Assembly (NCBI GenBank): GCA_040388625.1
Contig: JAZKBK010000004.1
Span: 186,001-250,000, forward strand
From: Gemmatimonadota bacterium
GTDB lineage: Bacteria; Gemmatimonadota; Gemmatimonadetes; Gemmatimonadales; Gemmatimonadaceae
Length of the DNA stretch: 64,000 bases
Direction of reading: 5' to 3'
A program made the position numbers and the translations under genes. Of this stretch, positions 43,467-54,465 are shown in pieces. The notes beneath the pieces were generated by a model, which saw nothing but the letters and a program-made list of their open reading frames with translations, made no database searches and was not told where the DNA came from. Numbering within the stretch: the first letter of the stretch is position 1; each line of letters begins with the position of its first letter.

Positions 43467-44966
43467 ATGGCCACTACAGCTTCACCAACAGCGTCACCAC
43501 GCTCATCGACAAATCAGAAGGACGGCATCGACCGTCCGCCGTTCAAGGTCGCGGACATCTCTCTCGCCGAGTTTGGGCGCAAGGAGATTCGCCTCGCCGA
43601 GCAGGAAATGCCGGGACTGATGTCGCTTCGCGCGGAGTACAAGGGGACAAAGCCGCTGACCGGCGCGCGCATCATGGGTTCGCTGCACATGACGGTGCAG
43701 ACGGCGGTGTTGATCGAAACGCTTACCGAGCTCGGCGCCGACGTGCGCTGGGTAAGCTGCAACATCTTCTCGACGCAGGATCACGCTGCGGCGGCTGTTG
43801 CAGTTGGCAGGAACGGCACTATCGAGAACCCCAAGGGGATCGCGGTCTACGCATGGAAGGGCGAGACGCTCGAAGAGTACTGGTGGTGCACCGAGCAGGC
43901 GCTGATGTGGCCCGATGGCGGCGGACCGAACCTGCTGCTCGATGACGGTGGCGATGCGACACTGCTGGTGCATCGCGGCGCCGATTACGAAGCGGCGGGC
44001 AAGATCCCAGATTTCGATCCGGCGACTGACGCGGAGGAATGGGGAGTCATTCTCGATCTGCTGCGGGCTCAGTCCGTCAGCAATCCCGGCCGCTGGACGC
44101 GCGTCGCGGCTGACATCCGTGGCGTTTCAGAAGAGACGACGACTGGCGTGCACCGTCTGTACGAGATGATGAAGGCCGGTACGCTTCGGTTCCCCGCGAT
44201 CAACGTCAACGACGCGGTGACGAAGAGCAAGTTCGACAACCTGTACGGTTGCCGCCACTCGCTCACGGACGGGATTCTTCGCGCGAGCGACGTGATGCTC
44301 GCCGGCAAGGTCGCCGTCGTCTTCGGATATGGTGACGTCGGCAAGGGTTGCGCGCAGTCGCTGCGTGGCCAGGGTGCGCGCGTGATCATCACCGAGATCG
44401 ATCCGATCTGCGCGCTGCAGGCGGCGATGGAAGGCTATCAGGTGACGACGCTGAACGAGGTGGTATCGACTGCCGACATTTTCGTCACGGCGACCGGTAA
44501 CAAGAACATCATTACCGTCGACGACATGGCGAAGATGAAGGACAAGGCAATCGTCGGCAACATCGGTCACTTCGACAACGAGATCGACATGGCCGGTCTA
44601 AAGAAGAAGGGAATCACTCGCGTCAACATCAAGCCGCAGTACGACGAATTCGTGTTTCCTGACGGTCATTCGGTAATGATTCTGGCTGAGGGCCGCCTTC
44701 TCAACCTTGGATGCGCGACGGGTCACCCGAGCTTCGTGATGTCGGCGTCGTTCACCAACCAGGTGATGGCGCAGCTGGAGCTGCACACGAACGCGGACAG
44801 GCTGGAGAAGAAGGTCTACACGCTTCCCAAACACCTCGACGAAAAGGTTGCCCGGTTGCATCTCGACAAGCTTGGCGTGAAGCTGACTAAGCTATCGAAG
44901 GAGCAGGCAGACTACATCGGGGTTCCGGTAGACGGGCCTTACAAGCCGGATCACTACCGGTACTAG
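43467..44966 (+). CDS. ahcY: adenosylhomocysteinase (SAH hydrolase)
   Basis: This enzyme splits S-adenosylhomocysteine to adenosine and homocysteine, relieving inhibition of methyltransferases. The 499-aa protein has [29 protein letters not shown] and the NAD-binding [18 protein letters not shown]. The C-terminal [11 protein letters not shown] supplies the Lys and Tyr that contact NAD of the neighbouring subunit. There is a 20-residue non-conserved N-terminal extension. It is co-transcribed with the upstream ArsR-methyltransferase gene. Confidence 0.97.
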   Translation: MATTASPTASPRSSTNQKDGIDRPPFKVADISLAEFGRKEIRLAEQEMPGLMSLRAEYKGTKPLTGARIMGSLHMTVQTAVLIETLTELGADVRWVSCNIFSTQDHAAAAVAVGRNGTIENPKGIAVYAWKGETLEEYWWCTEQALMWPDGGGPNLLLDDGGDATLLVHRGADYEAAGKIPDFDPATDAEEWGVILDLLRAQSVSNPGRWTRVAADIRGVSEETTTGVHRLYEMMKAGTLRFPAINVNDAVTKSKFDNLYGCRHSLTDGILRASDVMLAGKVAVVFGYGDVGKGCAQSLRGQGARVIITEIDPICALQAAMEGYQVTTLNEVVSTADIFVTATGNKNIITVDDMAKMKDKAIVGNIGHFDNEIDMAGLKKKGITRVNIKPQYDEFVFPDGHSVMILAEGRLLNLGCATGHPSFVMSASFTNQVMAQLELHTNADRLEKKVYTLPKHLDEKVARLHLDKLGVKLTKLSKEQADYIGVPVDGPYKPDHYRY

Positions 44967-44995
44967 GTCAGGGCTCGATTGCATCTAAAGTGAAA

Positions 44996-45015
44996 GGCGC
45001 GGATATATCCGCGCC
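44996..45015. repeat. perfect 20-bp palindrome after ahcY
   Basis: GGCGCGGATATATCCGCGCC is fully palindromic and contains the same GGATATATC core as the site before the arsR-type gene. It lies 29 nt after the ahcY stop in a convergent gap. No T-run follows on either strand, so an operator or a factor-dependent end is as likely as a terminator. A second small hairpin, TTCGG/CCGAA, follows at about 45030-45044. Confidence 0.6.
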
Positions 45016-45065
45016 GTACATGCGCGTGCCATTCGGGTGCGCCGAATAGTTGGGGTCATCGCCGT

Positions 45066-46649
45066 TCATCGCTGGATGAACGGCGATTTGACTACCTCCC
45101 TGCCCTGGTGCGCGGCGTTCTGCTCGAGGTTTGCAAGCGTTTTGGCGCGGCCTCGCCATGCGCTCACAAAATTGGAATCCAGCAGGTGATGCCTGCGTTG
45201 CAGCTCGGCACGATACCACTCGGGGGGTAACAACGGTATCGTCACTATGGTGACATCGCGTCGCATGTGCAGTACTTCCTGCAAATACCAAAGCGGGTAT
45301 GTGTCGTTGTCGCCGTTGGCCAGGAACACCGCGTTTACGGGTACTGCGGCGAGCATGGCGATGGAGCTCTGCTCGGCGCGCTGCTGTTCATCGTGGCGGA
45401 TCGCATGCACTGGTGACCAGTTGAGCGCGACGGGGAGCGCGGCGATGGCGACGGCTGCGATGAGCGCGAGCCGTACCCGAGCGGCATTCAGGTGGCGGCG
45501 TTGTGCAAGGCTGCGAGCAAGCTGCACCACTCCGAATCCTGACCACGCCCCCCAGCACACGAACGCCCACGTGAAGAAGTAATCACGATCGCGCGCCTCG
45601 TGCGGCACCCCTTCCGGTATGATACCGGCACCGTACGACGCACCCGCGCGCAAATTGAGATAGAGCACGACGCCGATGCTGGTCGTGATCAGAAGCACCA
45701 TCCACGTCCGCCAGCTTTCGCGATCGATCGACCTGTGGCGTATCGATCCGTAGATGCCGAGCAGCGCATACAGCACCGTCGCCGAGGTGCGGGCGAACGT
45801 CGGACCGGGATCCGGGCCCAGCCCGAGTGCGACCTGCCAGTCGGCGTATTCCAGGACGTTGCCAAACTGCAGCCAGAGTGGTGCGCGACGGGGCCAGAGC
45901 GGCGCGACGTCGTACTGATGCCGTTGAACCACATCGATCAACGCTCCGATCGTTGCTGGATCACCCTGATTGATCGCGGGGTCATGCTGCGCGCGAATCA
46001 GCATGAACAGCACGGCCGAGCCGCCAATGATGGATAGCACCAGGCCGAGAATCAGATATCGCGTGCCCGGCTTCTCGCGCGCCGGGAAGAAAGCGTACAG
46101 CGCGGCTGGTACCACCAGCAATGACGTCAGATGCAGCGACCATCCCAACCCGCACGCGTAGAGCGTGAGCAGTACCCACCGCGCGCCGAGCGTCAGGGCG
46201 TACTGTCGCGCGCACCACAATATCGCGAATGCGGCGAACAGTGCGCACGCATATACCTCGGTCTCGGTCGCGTTGAGCCAGACAGTCGACATGAGACCTG
46301 CAGTGAGCGCTCCCGCGAACGCGGCGAGACCGTCACCGGAGGCGCGCCAGAATATGTTTGCAACGAGCCCGAACGCTGCCGCTGTCGTCAACGCGGAGAA
46401 GGCGTTCACCGCGATGGTGAATCCGAGCACCGGTGACGCGATCATGCTCCAAACGCGCGCCATCAGCACGAAGAGTGGAGTGCCGGGAGGGTGCGGGATT
46501 CCAAGCGAATGGATCGCGGCCAGAAATTCACCCGCGTCCCAGTACGTCATGCCCCGTGCGAGGGACAGGCAATAAACGACGAACAGCAATGCTGCCGCGG
46601 CTACGTCGGGTCTGACTGCGCGCCGGCTCGCGCCGCGGGCGCCTGTCAC
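45066..46649 (-). CDS. DUF2723 (TMEM260-like) multispanning membrane protein
   Basis: The 527-aa integral membrane protein begins after a short basic N-terminus with DUF2723 features: TYWDAGEFLAAIHSLGIPHPPGTPLF. This segment resembles the catalytic loop of GT-C glycosyltransferases, with Asp and Glu as candidate catalytic residues. About ten TMs follow. NGDNDTYPLWYLQEV and RRDVTIVTIPLL are also family features. The human relative TMEM260 is an O-mannosyltransferase (family knowledge), so the protein may mannosylate secreted proteins. GTG 46649 overlaps the cdaA stop (GTGA). The longer frame to 46898 is shadow. Confidence 0.88.
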   Translation of the reverse strand: MTGARGASRRAVRPDVAAAALLFVVYCLSLARGMTYWDAGEFLAAIHSLGIPHPPGTPLFVLMARVWSMIASPVLGFTIAVNAFSALTTAAAFGLVANIFWRASGDGLAAFAGALTAGLMSTVWLNATETEVYACALFAAFAILWCARQYALTLGARWVLLTLYACGLGWSLHLTSLLVVPAALYAFFPAREKPGTRYLILGLVLSIIGGSAVLFMLIRAQHDPAINQGDPATIGALIDVVQRHQYDVAPLWPRRAPLWLQFGNVLEYADWQVALGLGPDPGPTFARTSATVLYALLGIYGSIRHRSIDRESWRTWMVLLITTSIGVVLYLNLRAGASYGAGIIPEGVPHEARDRDYFFTWAFVCWGAWSGFGVVQLARSLAQRRHLNAARVRLALIAAVAIAALPVALNWSPVHAIRHDEQQRAEQSSIAMLAAVPVNAVFLANGDNDTYPLWYLQEVLHMRRDVTIVTIPLLPPEWYRAELQRRHHLLDSNFVSAWRGRAKTLANLEQNAAHQGREVVKSPFIQR

Positions 46650-47245
46650 GCGCGCATTTCGCCCGCTGTCACGTGATCGTTGGTGAGACGTGGCATCTGC
46701 CCGCCGAGTATCTCGCGCAACTCGAGCGTGGTGAGCGAGTGGTACATCGTTCCCTTGTAGGCGACCGATATTGACGCGTTCTCCTCGCTCACGACCACGA
46801 CCAGTGAATCGGTCTCCTCGCTCAGTCCGAGCGCTGCACGGTGACGCGTGCCCATCATCCGATCTGGCAGTGGGGACTGCGAGAGTGGCAGTATGCATCC
46901 GGCGCCGACAATTACGTTACCACGAATTATCACCGCGCCGTCGTGAAGCGGCGTGTACGGCGTAAAGATGGTGACGATCAGGTCGGACGACGCATTGGCC
47001 TGCAACTCCGTCCCGGTATCCGCATACTCGGTCAGCGGCGTGTCCTGTTCCAGCACGATGATGGCGCCGTGCGAGGACCGGCTCAGGCGATCCACGGCAT
47101 CGACGACTTCCTCGGCGATCTCGATTCGCGGAACGCGGCGCAGGAAGCGCGCGGTGCGTGGATAACGCATCCGGTAGAAGATCGAGCGCAGCTCGGGCTG
47201 GAACAGGATGAGCGCCGCGATCACCGCCAGTTCGATCCACGTCAC
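46646..47245 (-). CDS. cdaA: CdaA-type diadenylate cyclase with shortened membrane domain
   Basis: A diadenylate cyclase making c-di-AMP. The 199-aa protein has the DAC motifs LHDGAVIIRG and GTRHRAALGLSE intact. The FQPELRSIF segment, just before the DAC domain in CdaA, is at residues 15-23. Only a single short hydrophobic stretch (LAVIAALIL) precedes it, whereas CdaA normally has about 80 residues with three TMs. GTG 47245 overlaps the folP stop (GTGA). No conventional start lies upstream in this frame. The usual neighbours ybbR (cdaR) and glmM are absent; folP lies upstream instead. Confidence 0.9.
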   Translation of the reverse strand: MTWIELAVIAALILFQPELRSIFYRMRYPRTARFLRRVPRIEIAEEVVDAVDRLSRSSHGAIIVLEQDTPLTEYADTGTELQANASSDLIVTIFTPYTPLHDGAVIIRGNVIVGAGCILPLSQSPLPDRMMGTRHRAALGLSEETDSLVVVVSEENASISVAYKGTMYHSLTTLELREILGGQMPRLTNDHVTAGEMRA

Positions 47246-48049
47246 GCACGCGCCCCGAGGATCGCGGCGGCCGCGTCGAGCGCGTGGCGATTGTCCCGCA
47301 CATTATGCACGCGGAACCAGGTCGCGCCGAGGGTGAGCGCGACCACGTTCGCTCCGATGGTCCCTGCATCCCGCTCAGCTGGCTTCGTCACGCCTGTCAA
47401 CTCTCCAATGAACCGTTTGCGCGATGCGCCAACCATCACCTGGAAGTCAAGCTCGACCAATCGTTCAAGATGCGCAAGTGCCTGCACGGAATGCTCAGTG
47501 CGCTTGGAGAATCCGACACCCGGATCGAGTACGATCTGGTCCCGGGAAACCCCCGCAGCGAGCGCTGCTCTTGCCGCGGGCTCGAGCTCGCCGATGATCT
47601 CGCCCATCACATCGTCGTAGCCGGCGTTCTGGTAACTGGCCATGTTCCCCACATCACCGCGCGAGTGCATCAGCACGAGCGTGCATCCCGCGGATGCGCA
47701 AACGTCCGCCAGGCGAGGATCGAGTCGGAGCGCGGAAACGTCGTTGACCACTGTCGCTCCCGCGACAACGGCGGCGGCCGCGACTTCGAATTTTACCGTG
47801 TCCACGGCGACGCGCGTGGACGGCCAGCGTGTCACGATCTCCTCGATCACAGGGAGTACGCGTGCCAACTCATCGGCGGCCGCAACGGGCGTTGCGCCCG
47901 GCCGCGTCGACTCACCGCCGACCTCGATCACATCCGCCCCACCCTCGATCATTTGACCTGCGTGCTCGATCGCCTGATGGAATGGCAAAAAATTACCCCC
48001 GTCGCTGAAGCTGTCGGGGGTAATGTTGAGTATTCCGACTATCGTCGGC

Positions 48050-48057
<8 letters not shown>
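47242..48057 (-). CDS. folP: dihydropteroate synthase, probable CTG start
   Basis: FolP joins pABA to the pterin in folate synthesis and is the sulfonamide target. The conventional start (TTG 47988) would begin at PFHQAIEHAG and lose strand 1 and loop 1. In the same frame just upstream I read VGILNITPDSFSDGG, the essential N-terminal DHPS signature. Reading back to the in-frame TAG gives no ATG, GTG or TTG. CTG 48057 has GGAG 7 nt upstream and gives 271 aa, the family norm. Other motifs present are GGESTRPGA, NDVSAL, DPGVGFSKR and GASRKRFIG. It overlaps ftsH by 8 nt. Confidence 0.94.
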
Positions 48058-50047
<1,990 letters not shown>

Positions 50048-50593
50048 CTATTCTAAACTCGCGATGTAAGGCAGATGTCTGAAATCTTCTGCATGGTCGA
50101 GGCCGTATCCGACCAGGAACTCATGCGGGGCATCGAAACCGATAAAACGGGCGTCGTAGCGTAGCTGCGTAGCGATCCGCTTGTGCAACAGCGCGCAGAT
50201 CGATAACGATTTGGGCTGGCGAACCGCCAGCAGGTCCATCAGGACACTCAAGGTCCGTCCGGAGTCGATGATATCCTCGACCAGAAGGATGTGCTTCCCT
50301 TCCAGAGTGGTCTCGGGGTCGTACAACAGCCGTACGTTGCCGCTCGAAACCATGGACTCACCGTAGCTTGCGGCGACGAGGAAATCCACCTGAAGCGGCC
50401 GAACGATCTGGCGGACCAGGTCGCTCAGAAATATGAAACTTCCCTTCAACAGACCGAGGACCAGCAGCTCACCATGGGGATATGCCGTGGTGATCTCCTC
50501 GCCCAACTCCTTGACTCGGGCAGCGATTGTCGGCTCGTCGAAAGCTATACGTGCGACCTTCCTGCCCAGCAGCCGGGGATCCGGATCAACCAT
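50048..50593 (-). CDS. hpt: hypoxanthine phosphoribosyltransferase
   Basis: A purine-salvage enzyme that makes IMP or GMP from hypoxanthine or guanine with PRPP. The 181-aa protein has VLGLLKGSFIFLSDL, the flexible loop SYG, the PRPP motif LLVEDIIDSGRTL and the base-pocket KRIATQLRYDARFIGFDAP. ATG 50593 (MVDPDPRLLG) overlaps the tilS stop by 8 nt. A longer frame to 50680 lies inside tilS and is not conserved. Confidence 0.95.
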   Translation of the reverse strand: MVDPDPRLLGRKVARIAFDEPTIAARVKELGEEITTAYPHGELLVLGLLKGSFIFLSDLVRQIVRPLQVDFLVAASYGESMVSSGNVRLLYDPETTLEGKHILLVEDIIDSGRTLSVLMDLLAVRQPKSLSICALLHKRIATQLRYDARFIGFDAPHEFLVGYGLDHAEDFRHLPYIASLE

Positions 50594-51527
50594 TCGATGC
50601 AATCTGGCGGAAGGTGATCGTCCTGCGGTCCATGAGGACCGTGACGCCGCCGGAAAGCTGAATCTGCTGGCCCGTTTCACCCTCTATAGTAAACGCCGCA
50701 AGCCTCTCGGTTCCGCGTCGGTCGAGAACGATGCCAGCCCTCGCACAGAGAGCAGGCCACAGGAAACCGAGTGAAGCCGCGGGAAATCCTCGTAATTCAC
50801 GTCTTTCGAACGAGTGACTTTCGGGGGAATCGCTCATCACATGAAAAGTAAGTGCAACCGCCTCCATTCGCGCCCGCCAGGCGGCAGCTTTTTCTGCGAC
50901 CTCCAGAAGCGACCTCGAGAAACCGGGTGTCGCGCGCTCCATCGCGGGCAGGAGATCCAGGCGAACGCGGTTCCGGAGGTGCCGCCGGTCGGTGTTGGAC
51001 GGGTCGGTCACATACGGGGTCCGGTCCCCCTCGGCGTACTGCTCGATCTCGGCCCTGGTAGTCTCGATGAGTGGCCGTGCGACGGGCGAGTCAGCGAGGA
51101 GGCCGGCCAGGCCGCGGGGTCCCGCGCCGCGGAGTACCCGGATGAATACTGTCTCGATCTGATCGTCCAGAGTATGCGCGGTGACGACCGTGGCATCCAG
51201 CCTCGCCGCCACATCACTCAGGAAATTCCACCGTGCAGCCCGCCATTCCGATTCCGAGCTTGCCGTCCTCTCCGCCCGGCCGGATACGCATCCGACACCG
51301 AGATGAAGCGACTGTTCGGCGACGAGCGCGACCGCCTCCCGAGCCGCCGGCCCGGTGCCGTGATCGAACGTCGCCACAGTGAGGCCATCATGGTCGAGCG
51401 TCTCCGCCGCAGCGTCGAGCAGGATCATGGAATCCATTCCGCCCGAGACGGCCAGCAGCCAGTTCCCCGGACCCAGCGCCGCCACTCGCTGGCGGATCCG
51501 CAACACGGTGTCGTGAATGGTGCCCAT
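50586..51527 (-). CDS. tilS: tRNA(Ile)-lysidine synthetase TilS
   Basis: TilS modifies C34 of tRNA-Ile(CAU) to lysidine. The 313-aa protein has the PP-loop AVSGGMDSMILLDA, HTLDDQIETVFIRVLRG and DPSNTDRRHLRNRVR, all TilS-specific. It lacks the long C-terminal domains of E. coli TilS and is close to the short type. It shares the minus-strand operon with hpt and ftsH. A divergent small membrane protein starts 65 nt away. Confidence 0.94.
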   Translation of the reverse strand: MGTIHDTVLRIRQRVAALGPGNWLLAVSGGMDSMILLDAAAETLDHDGLTVATFDHGTGPAAREAVALVAEQSLHLGVGCVSGRAERTASSESEWRAARWNFLSDVAARLDATVVTAHTLDDQIETVFIRVLRGAGPRGLAGLLADSPVARPLIETTRAEIEQYAEGDRTPYVTDPSNTDRRHLRNRVRLDLLPAMERATPGFSRSLLEVAEKAAAWRARMEAVALTFHVMSDSPESHSFERRELRGFPAASLGFLWPALCARAGIVLDRRGTERLAAFTIEGETGQQIQLSGGVTVLMDRRTITFRQIASNG

Positions 51528-51591
51528 GGTGTTAAGTTACCGGCTCGCCCTCTCGCGGCGAACATATTCACCTTCACACGGTCGTCAATCG

Positions 51592-51804
51592 ATGCTACAG
51601 GGACATTTGGGGGTTGAAGCTAACGGGCCTCTCGGACTCCTCTGGGTTTCTCTTGGCCTCATGGGCTTCTATATCGGACTGATATGGCTCAACAGTCTGT
51701 TGGGGACCTTCTTAACGCCGCTCTTTCTCATTCCGGCGACGTGGCTCATGGATCACCTGAAGCGCCGCAAGGCGAAGCGTCAGGGGCACGAAGTAGCGGA
51801 ATAG
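51592..51804 (+). CDS. small membrane protein upstream of efflux operon
   Basis: The 70-aa product from ATG 51592 has a hydrophobic region of about 45 residues (GPLGLLWVSLGLMGFYIGLIW then TFLTPLFLIPATWLM), split here for reading. This makes one or two TM helices, followed by a basic tail (KRRKAKRQGHE). No Shine-Dalgarno is obvious. ATG 51661 is an alternative. A larger frame from 51517 overlaps tilS and is unlikely. It lies 72 nt before tolC in the same direction. I recognise no family. Confidence 0.6.
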   Translation: MLQGHLGVEANGPLGLLWVSLGLMGFYIGLIWLNSLLGTFLTPLFLIPATWLMDHLKRRKAKRQGHEVAE

Positions 51805-51876
51805 CTACGCAAATGCGATGGCGAGGTAGCTCGCACATCGCAAAACGTTTCATGGGCCCGGCGCGTACTTTGGACA

Positions 51877-53325
51877 ATGCGTAATCGGGCTCTTTTTTTT
51901 ATCATTATTTTATCGGCGCCGCCGCTGTCTGCACAGCAAGCGCGCCAGCAGACTGACACCCTTTCGTTATCGCTTCGCGAAGCGGTAACGCGCGCGGATC
52001 GGATCGGTGAGGAAGTGAGCGTCGCGCGCGCCAATCTCTCCATGACTCAGGCGCAGGCGACGATTGCTCGCGCGCCTGGTTTGCCGCAGCTCCGCGTAAA
52101 CGGTTCGGAAAATCGTACCGTGCAGAGTGCACGCGGTCAGGCAGTCGGTCAGGTATTCAATCAACCGTACAGCTACGCGGCCACGCTCAATGCATCCCAG
52201 ATTCTGTTTCAGGGCGGCCGCGTCGTGAATGCGATCCGCGCGTCGCGCGCAGCGACCGGCGCGTCAGCGCAGGAGCTCGAGGAAACGCGATCGCTGATCG
52301 GGCTGCAAACACAGACGGCGTACGTGAACGCGTTGTTCACGCATCGCATGGTGCAGATCCAGCAACAGAGCTACGAGCTGGCGTCGGCGCAATTGAAGCA
52401 GGCCGAGCAGTTCGAGAAGGCTGGCAGGATGTCGCGCTACGATGTGTTGCGAGCGCGGGTTGCACTCGCCAACATCGAGCCGCTGGTGTTGCAGGCGCGA
52501 GAGAACGCGCAGGTGGCGGCGCTCGAGCTCAAGCGACTAGCGAACGTTCCCGCCTCCCGTCCGCTGGCGCTCACGACGTCGATCGACTCTGTCGTCATCC
52601 GCGACGTACTCGCCACGGTGGATACGAGTATCGGTCCCGAAAATCGACCCGCGCTAGCATCGGCCAGCCTCAACGCGCGTGCCCGCGAGCTGGGCGTGTC
52701 CGTCGCGCGTGCCGCGCTGTTCCCGACTGTCACGTTCAACTTCAACAACGGCTACGGTGCGTATCCCGTGAACGGCGACATCTTTCCACCCGGACGGGGA
52801 ATCTTCAAGACCGTGTCATGCGCAGCGGGCAGTGCGCCCGGCAAGGTGTGCACCGCGCAGAACGGCGGATGGTTCAGCGACCAGTCGTTCGGATTCACCG
52901 TATCGTTCCCACTATTCGACGGCCTGCTCAGCAAGGGAAACATCGACCTCGCAGGCGCACAGGCGCGAGTCGCGAAGGCGCAACTCGCACAGACGCGCGA
53001 ACAGGTTTCCAACGACGTCGAAACCGCCAAGGCCGACCTGTCGCGCGCCCGCGGGCAGTACACGGCGCAGCAGCAGAACGTCGCCGAGGCCGAAGAGGCG
53101 TACAAACTCGCGAGCCTGCGCTATTCGCGCGGGATGGCGACGCAGCTCGAAGTATCCGACGCACAACTTGCACTGACGACCGCGCAGACCAATCAGGCGC
53201 GCTCGCTCTACGACGTATACATAGCGGCGGTCGCCCTTGCGCAGACGCAGGGCCGTCCGCTTCCACTTCCTTCCACTGACAATGCAACCTCTGCAGCATC
53301 GAGCGATGGCCTTGCGGCTCGCTAG
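51877..53325 (+). CDS. TolC-family outer-membrane efflux protein
   Basis: The 482-aa protein has a signal peptide ending LSAQQ (about residue 20). Two OEP repeats follow, with long coiled-coil helices rich in Ala/Gln (ANLSMTQAQATIARAPGLPQ and VETAKADLSRARGQYTAQQQ). SPLFDG-like FPLFDGLLSKGNID marks the second beta segment. A Cys pair (SCAAGSAPGKVC) lies in an inserted loop. It is the outer-membrane channel of a tripartite RND pump with the next two genes. It overlaps the MFP gene by 20 nt. Confidence 0.93.
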   Translation: MRNRALFFIIILSAPPLSAQQARQQTDTLSLSLREAVTRADRIGEEVSVARANLSMTQAQATIARAPGLPQLRVNGSENRTVQSARGQAVGQVFNQPYSYAATLNASQILFQGGRVVNAIRASRAATGASAQELEETRSLIGLQTQTAYVNALFTHRMVQIQQQSYELASAQLKQAEQFEKAGRMSRYDVLRARVALANIEPLVLQARENAQVAALELKRLANVPASRPLALTTSIDSVVIRDVLATVDTSIGPENRPALASASLNARARELGVSVARAALFPTVTFNFNNGYGAYPVNGDIFPPGRGIFKTVSCAAGSAPGKVCTAQNGGWFSDQSFGFTVSFPLFDGLLSKGNIDLAGAQARVAKAQLAQTREQVSNDVETAKADLSRARGQYTAQQQNVAEAEEAYKLASLRYSRGMATQLEVSDAQLALTTAQTNQARSLYDVYIAAVALAQTQGRPLPLPSTDNATSAASSDGLAAR

Positions 53326-54463
53326 GATCGCGCTCTCACTCGGCCTGACTGCGGCCACCATCGTCGTTGCGGGATGCGGCAACGATACGGCCGACGCGAA
53401 GGCCGTGGCTTCACCGGCGAGCGCGTCCAAAGGTGGGCCCAAGATCCGGAGCATCGCCGTCGCACCGTCGGATATCGCAACGGCGCACGTGGGTTCGCTA
53501 TCGGATGGTGTTCCGATAACCGGATTGCTTCGTCCGCTCCAGAGCGTCGACATGCACGCGCGCATCGAGGGTGATCTAACCGGCGTTTACGTGCGCGAAG
53601 GACAGCACGTTCAACAGGGCCAACTGCTCGCACAGTTCGAGGCCGTCGCGCAGCAAAGCGCCGCGGCGAGTGCCCGCGCCGGTCAATCCGCGGCGAAGGC
53701 TGATCTGTCGCAGGCCGAATGGAATTTCAAGCAGAGCGGAGATCTGTTCCACGCTGGTGCGATCTCGGAAGCAGACTATCGCGTATCGCAGCAGGCGGTT
53801 GACGCCGCGCGCGCCCGACTCGCGGCGACCGACGCCGCTCTCGAGGAAGCGAACATTGCGGCGCGCGACACGAAAGTAGTCGCACCAATCAGTGGTGTGA
53901 TAGACAAGAAGCTGGTCGACGTCGGAGAACACATAGCCAGGGGCGCGTCGATCTTCACGCTCGTTCGGAACCAGACGCTCGAGCTCGCCGCAACAGTGCC
54001 CGAGCGACGTGCTTCGTCGATCAAGCCAGGCCAGAAGGTTGCGTTCGCCGCGCAGGGACTTTCCTTCACCGGAAAGGTCGCGCGAGTGAGTCCCACCATC
54101 GATCCCACCACGCGCTCGATCACAGTGTACGTGGATGTCGACAATCCCGATGGAGCGTTGAAGGGCAACAGTCTCGCCACCGGTGACGTGATTGCAAGCA
54201 TCGTCAACGGCGTGTTGGTGGTGCCGACGAGCGCGCTGCACCAGACCGCGGACAGCGGCAAGACTTACGTGTATCGCGTCAACACGGGTACTGTCGAACA
54301 GGTATTCGTGAATCTGGGCATCGTGAACGATCAGGCAGCGCTGGCTCAGATCACGTCCGGACTCGAGGCAGGCGATCAGGTCGTCGTCGGCAATGTCGGC
54401 ACGCTCGCACCGGGCACACAGATCCAGATCATTGGCGGTGATCGCGGCGCGCGGAGAAAATAG
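53306..54463 (+). CDS. RND efflux membrane fusion lipoprotein
   Basis: A periplasmic adaptor (HlyD/AcrA family) of 385 aa from ATG 53306. The signal ends in the lipobox VVAGC (Cys23), so it is lipid-anchored. The lipoyl half-motifs are RIEGDLTGVYVREGQHVQQG and VVAPISGVIDKKLVDVGEHI. A helical hairpin lies between them, with the beta-barrel domain after (VAFAAQGLSFTGKVARVSP). ATG 53282 is a possible earlier start. It is followed 2 nt later by the RND pump. Confidence 0.93.
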   Translation: MALRLARIALSLGLTAATIVVAGCGNDTADAKAVASPASASKGGPKIRSIAVAPSDIATAHVGSLSDGVPITGLLRPLQSVDMHARIEGDLTGVYVREGQHVQQGQLLAQFEAVAQQSAAASARAGQSAAKADLSQAEWNFKQSGDLFHAGAISEADYRVSQQAVDAARARLAATDAALEEANIAARDTKVVAPISGVIDKKLVDVGEHIARGASIFTLVRNQTLELAATVPERRASSIKPGQKVAFAAQGLSFTGKVARVSPTIDPTTRSITVYVDVDNPDGALKGNSLATGDVIASIVNGVLVVPTSALHQTADSGKTYVYRVNTGTVEQVFVNLGIVNDQAALAQITSGLEAGDQVVVGNVGTLAPGTQIQIIGGDRGARRK

Positions 54464-54465
54464 CG

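Noticed and set aside
46650..46898. N-terminal extension of the DUF2723 protein
   Set aside because: It overlaps cdaA and is Arg-rich; GTG 46649 makes a standard GTGA junction.
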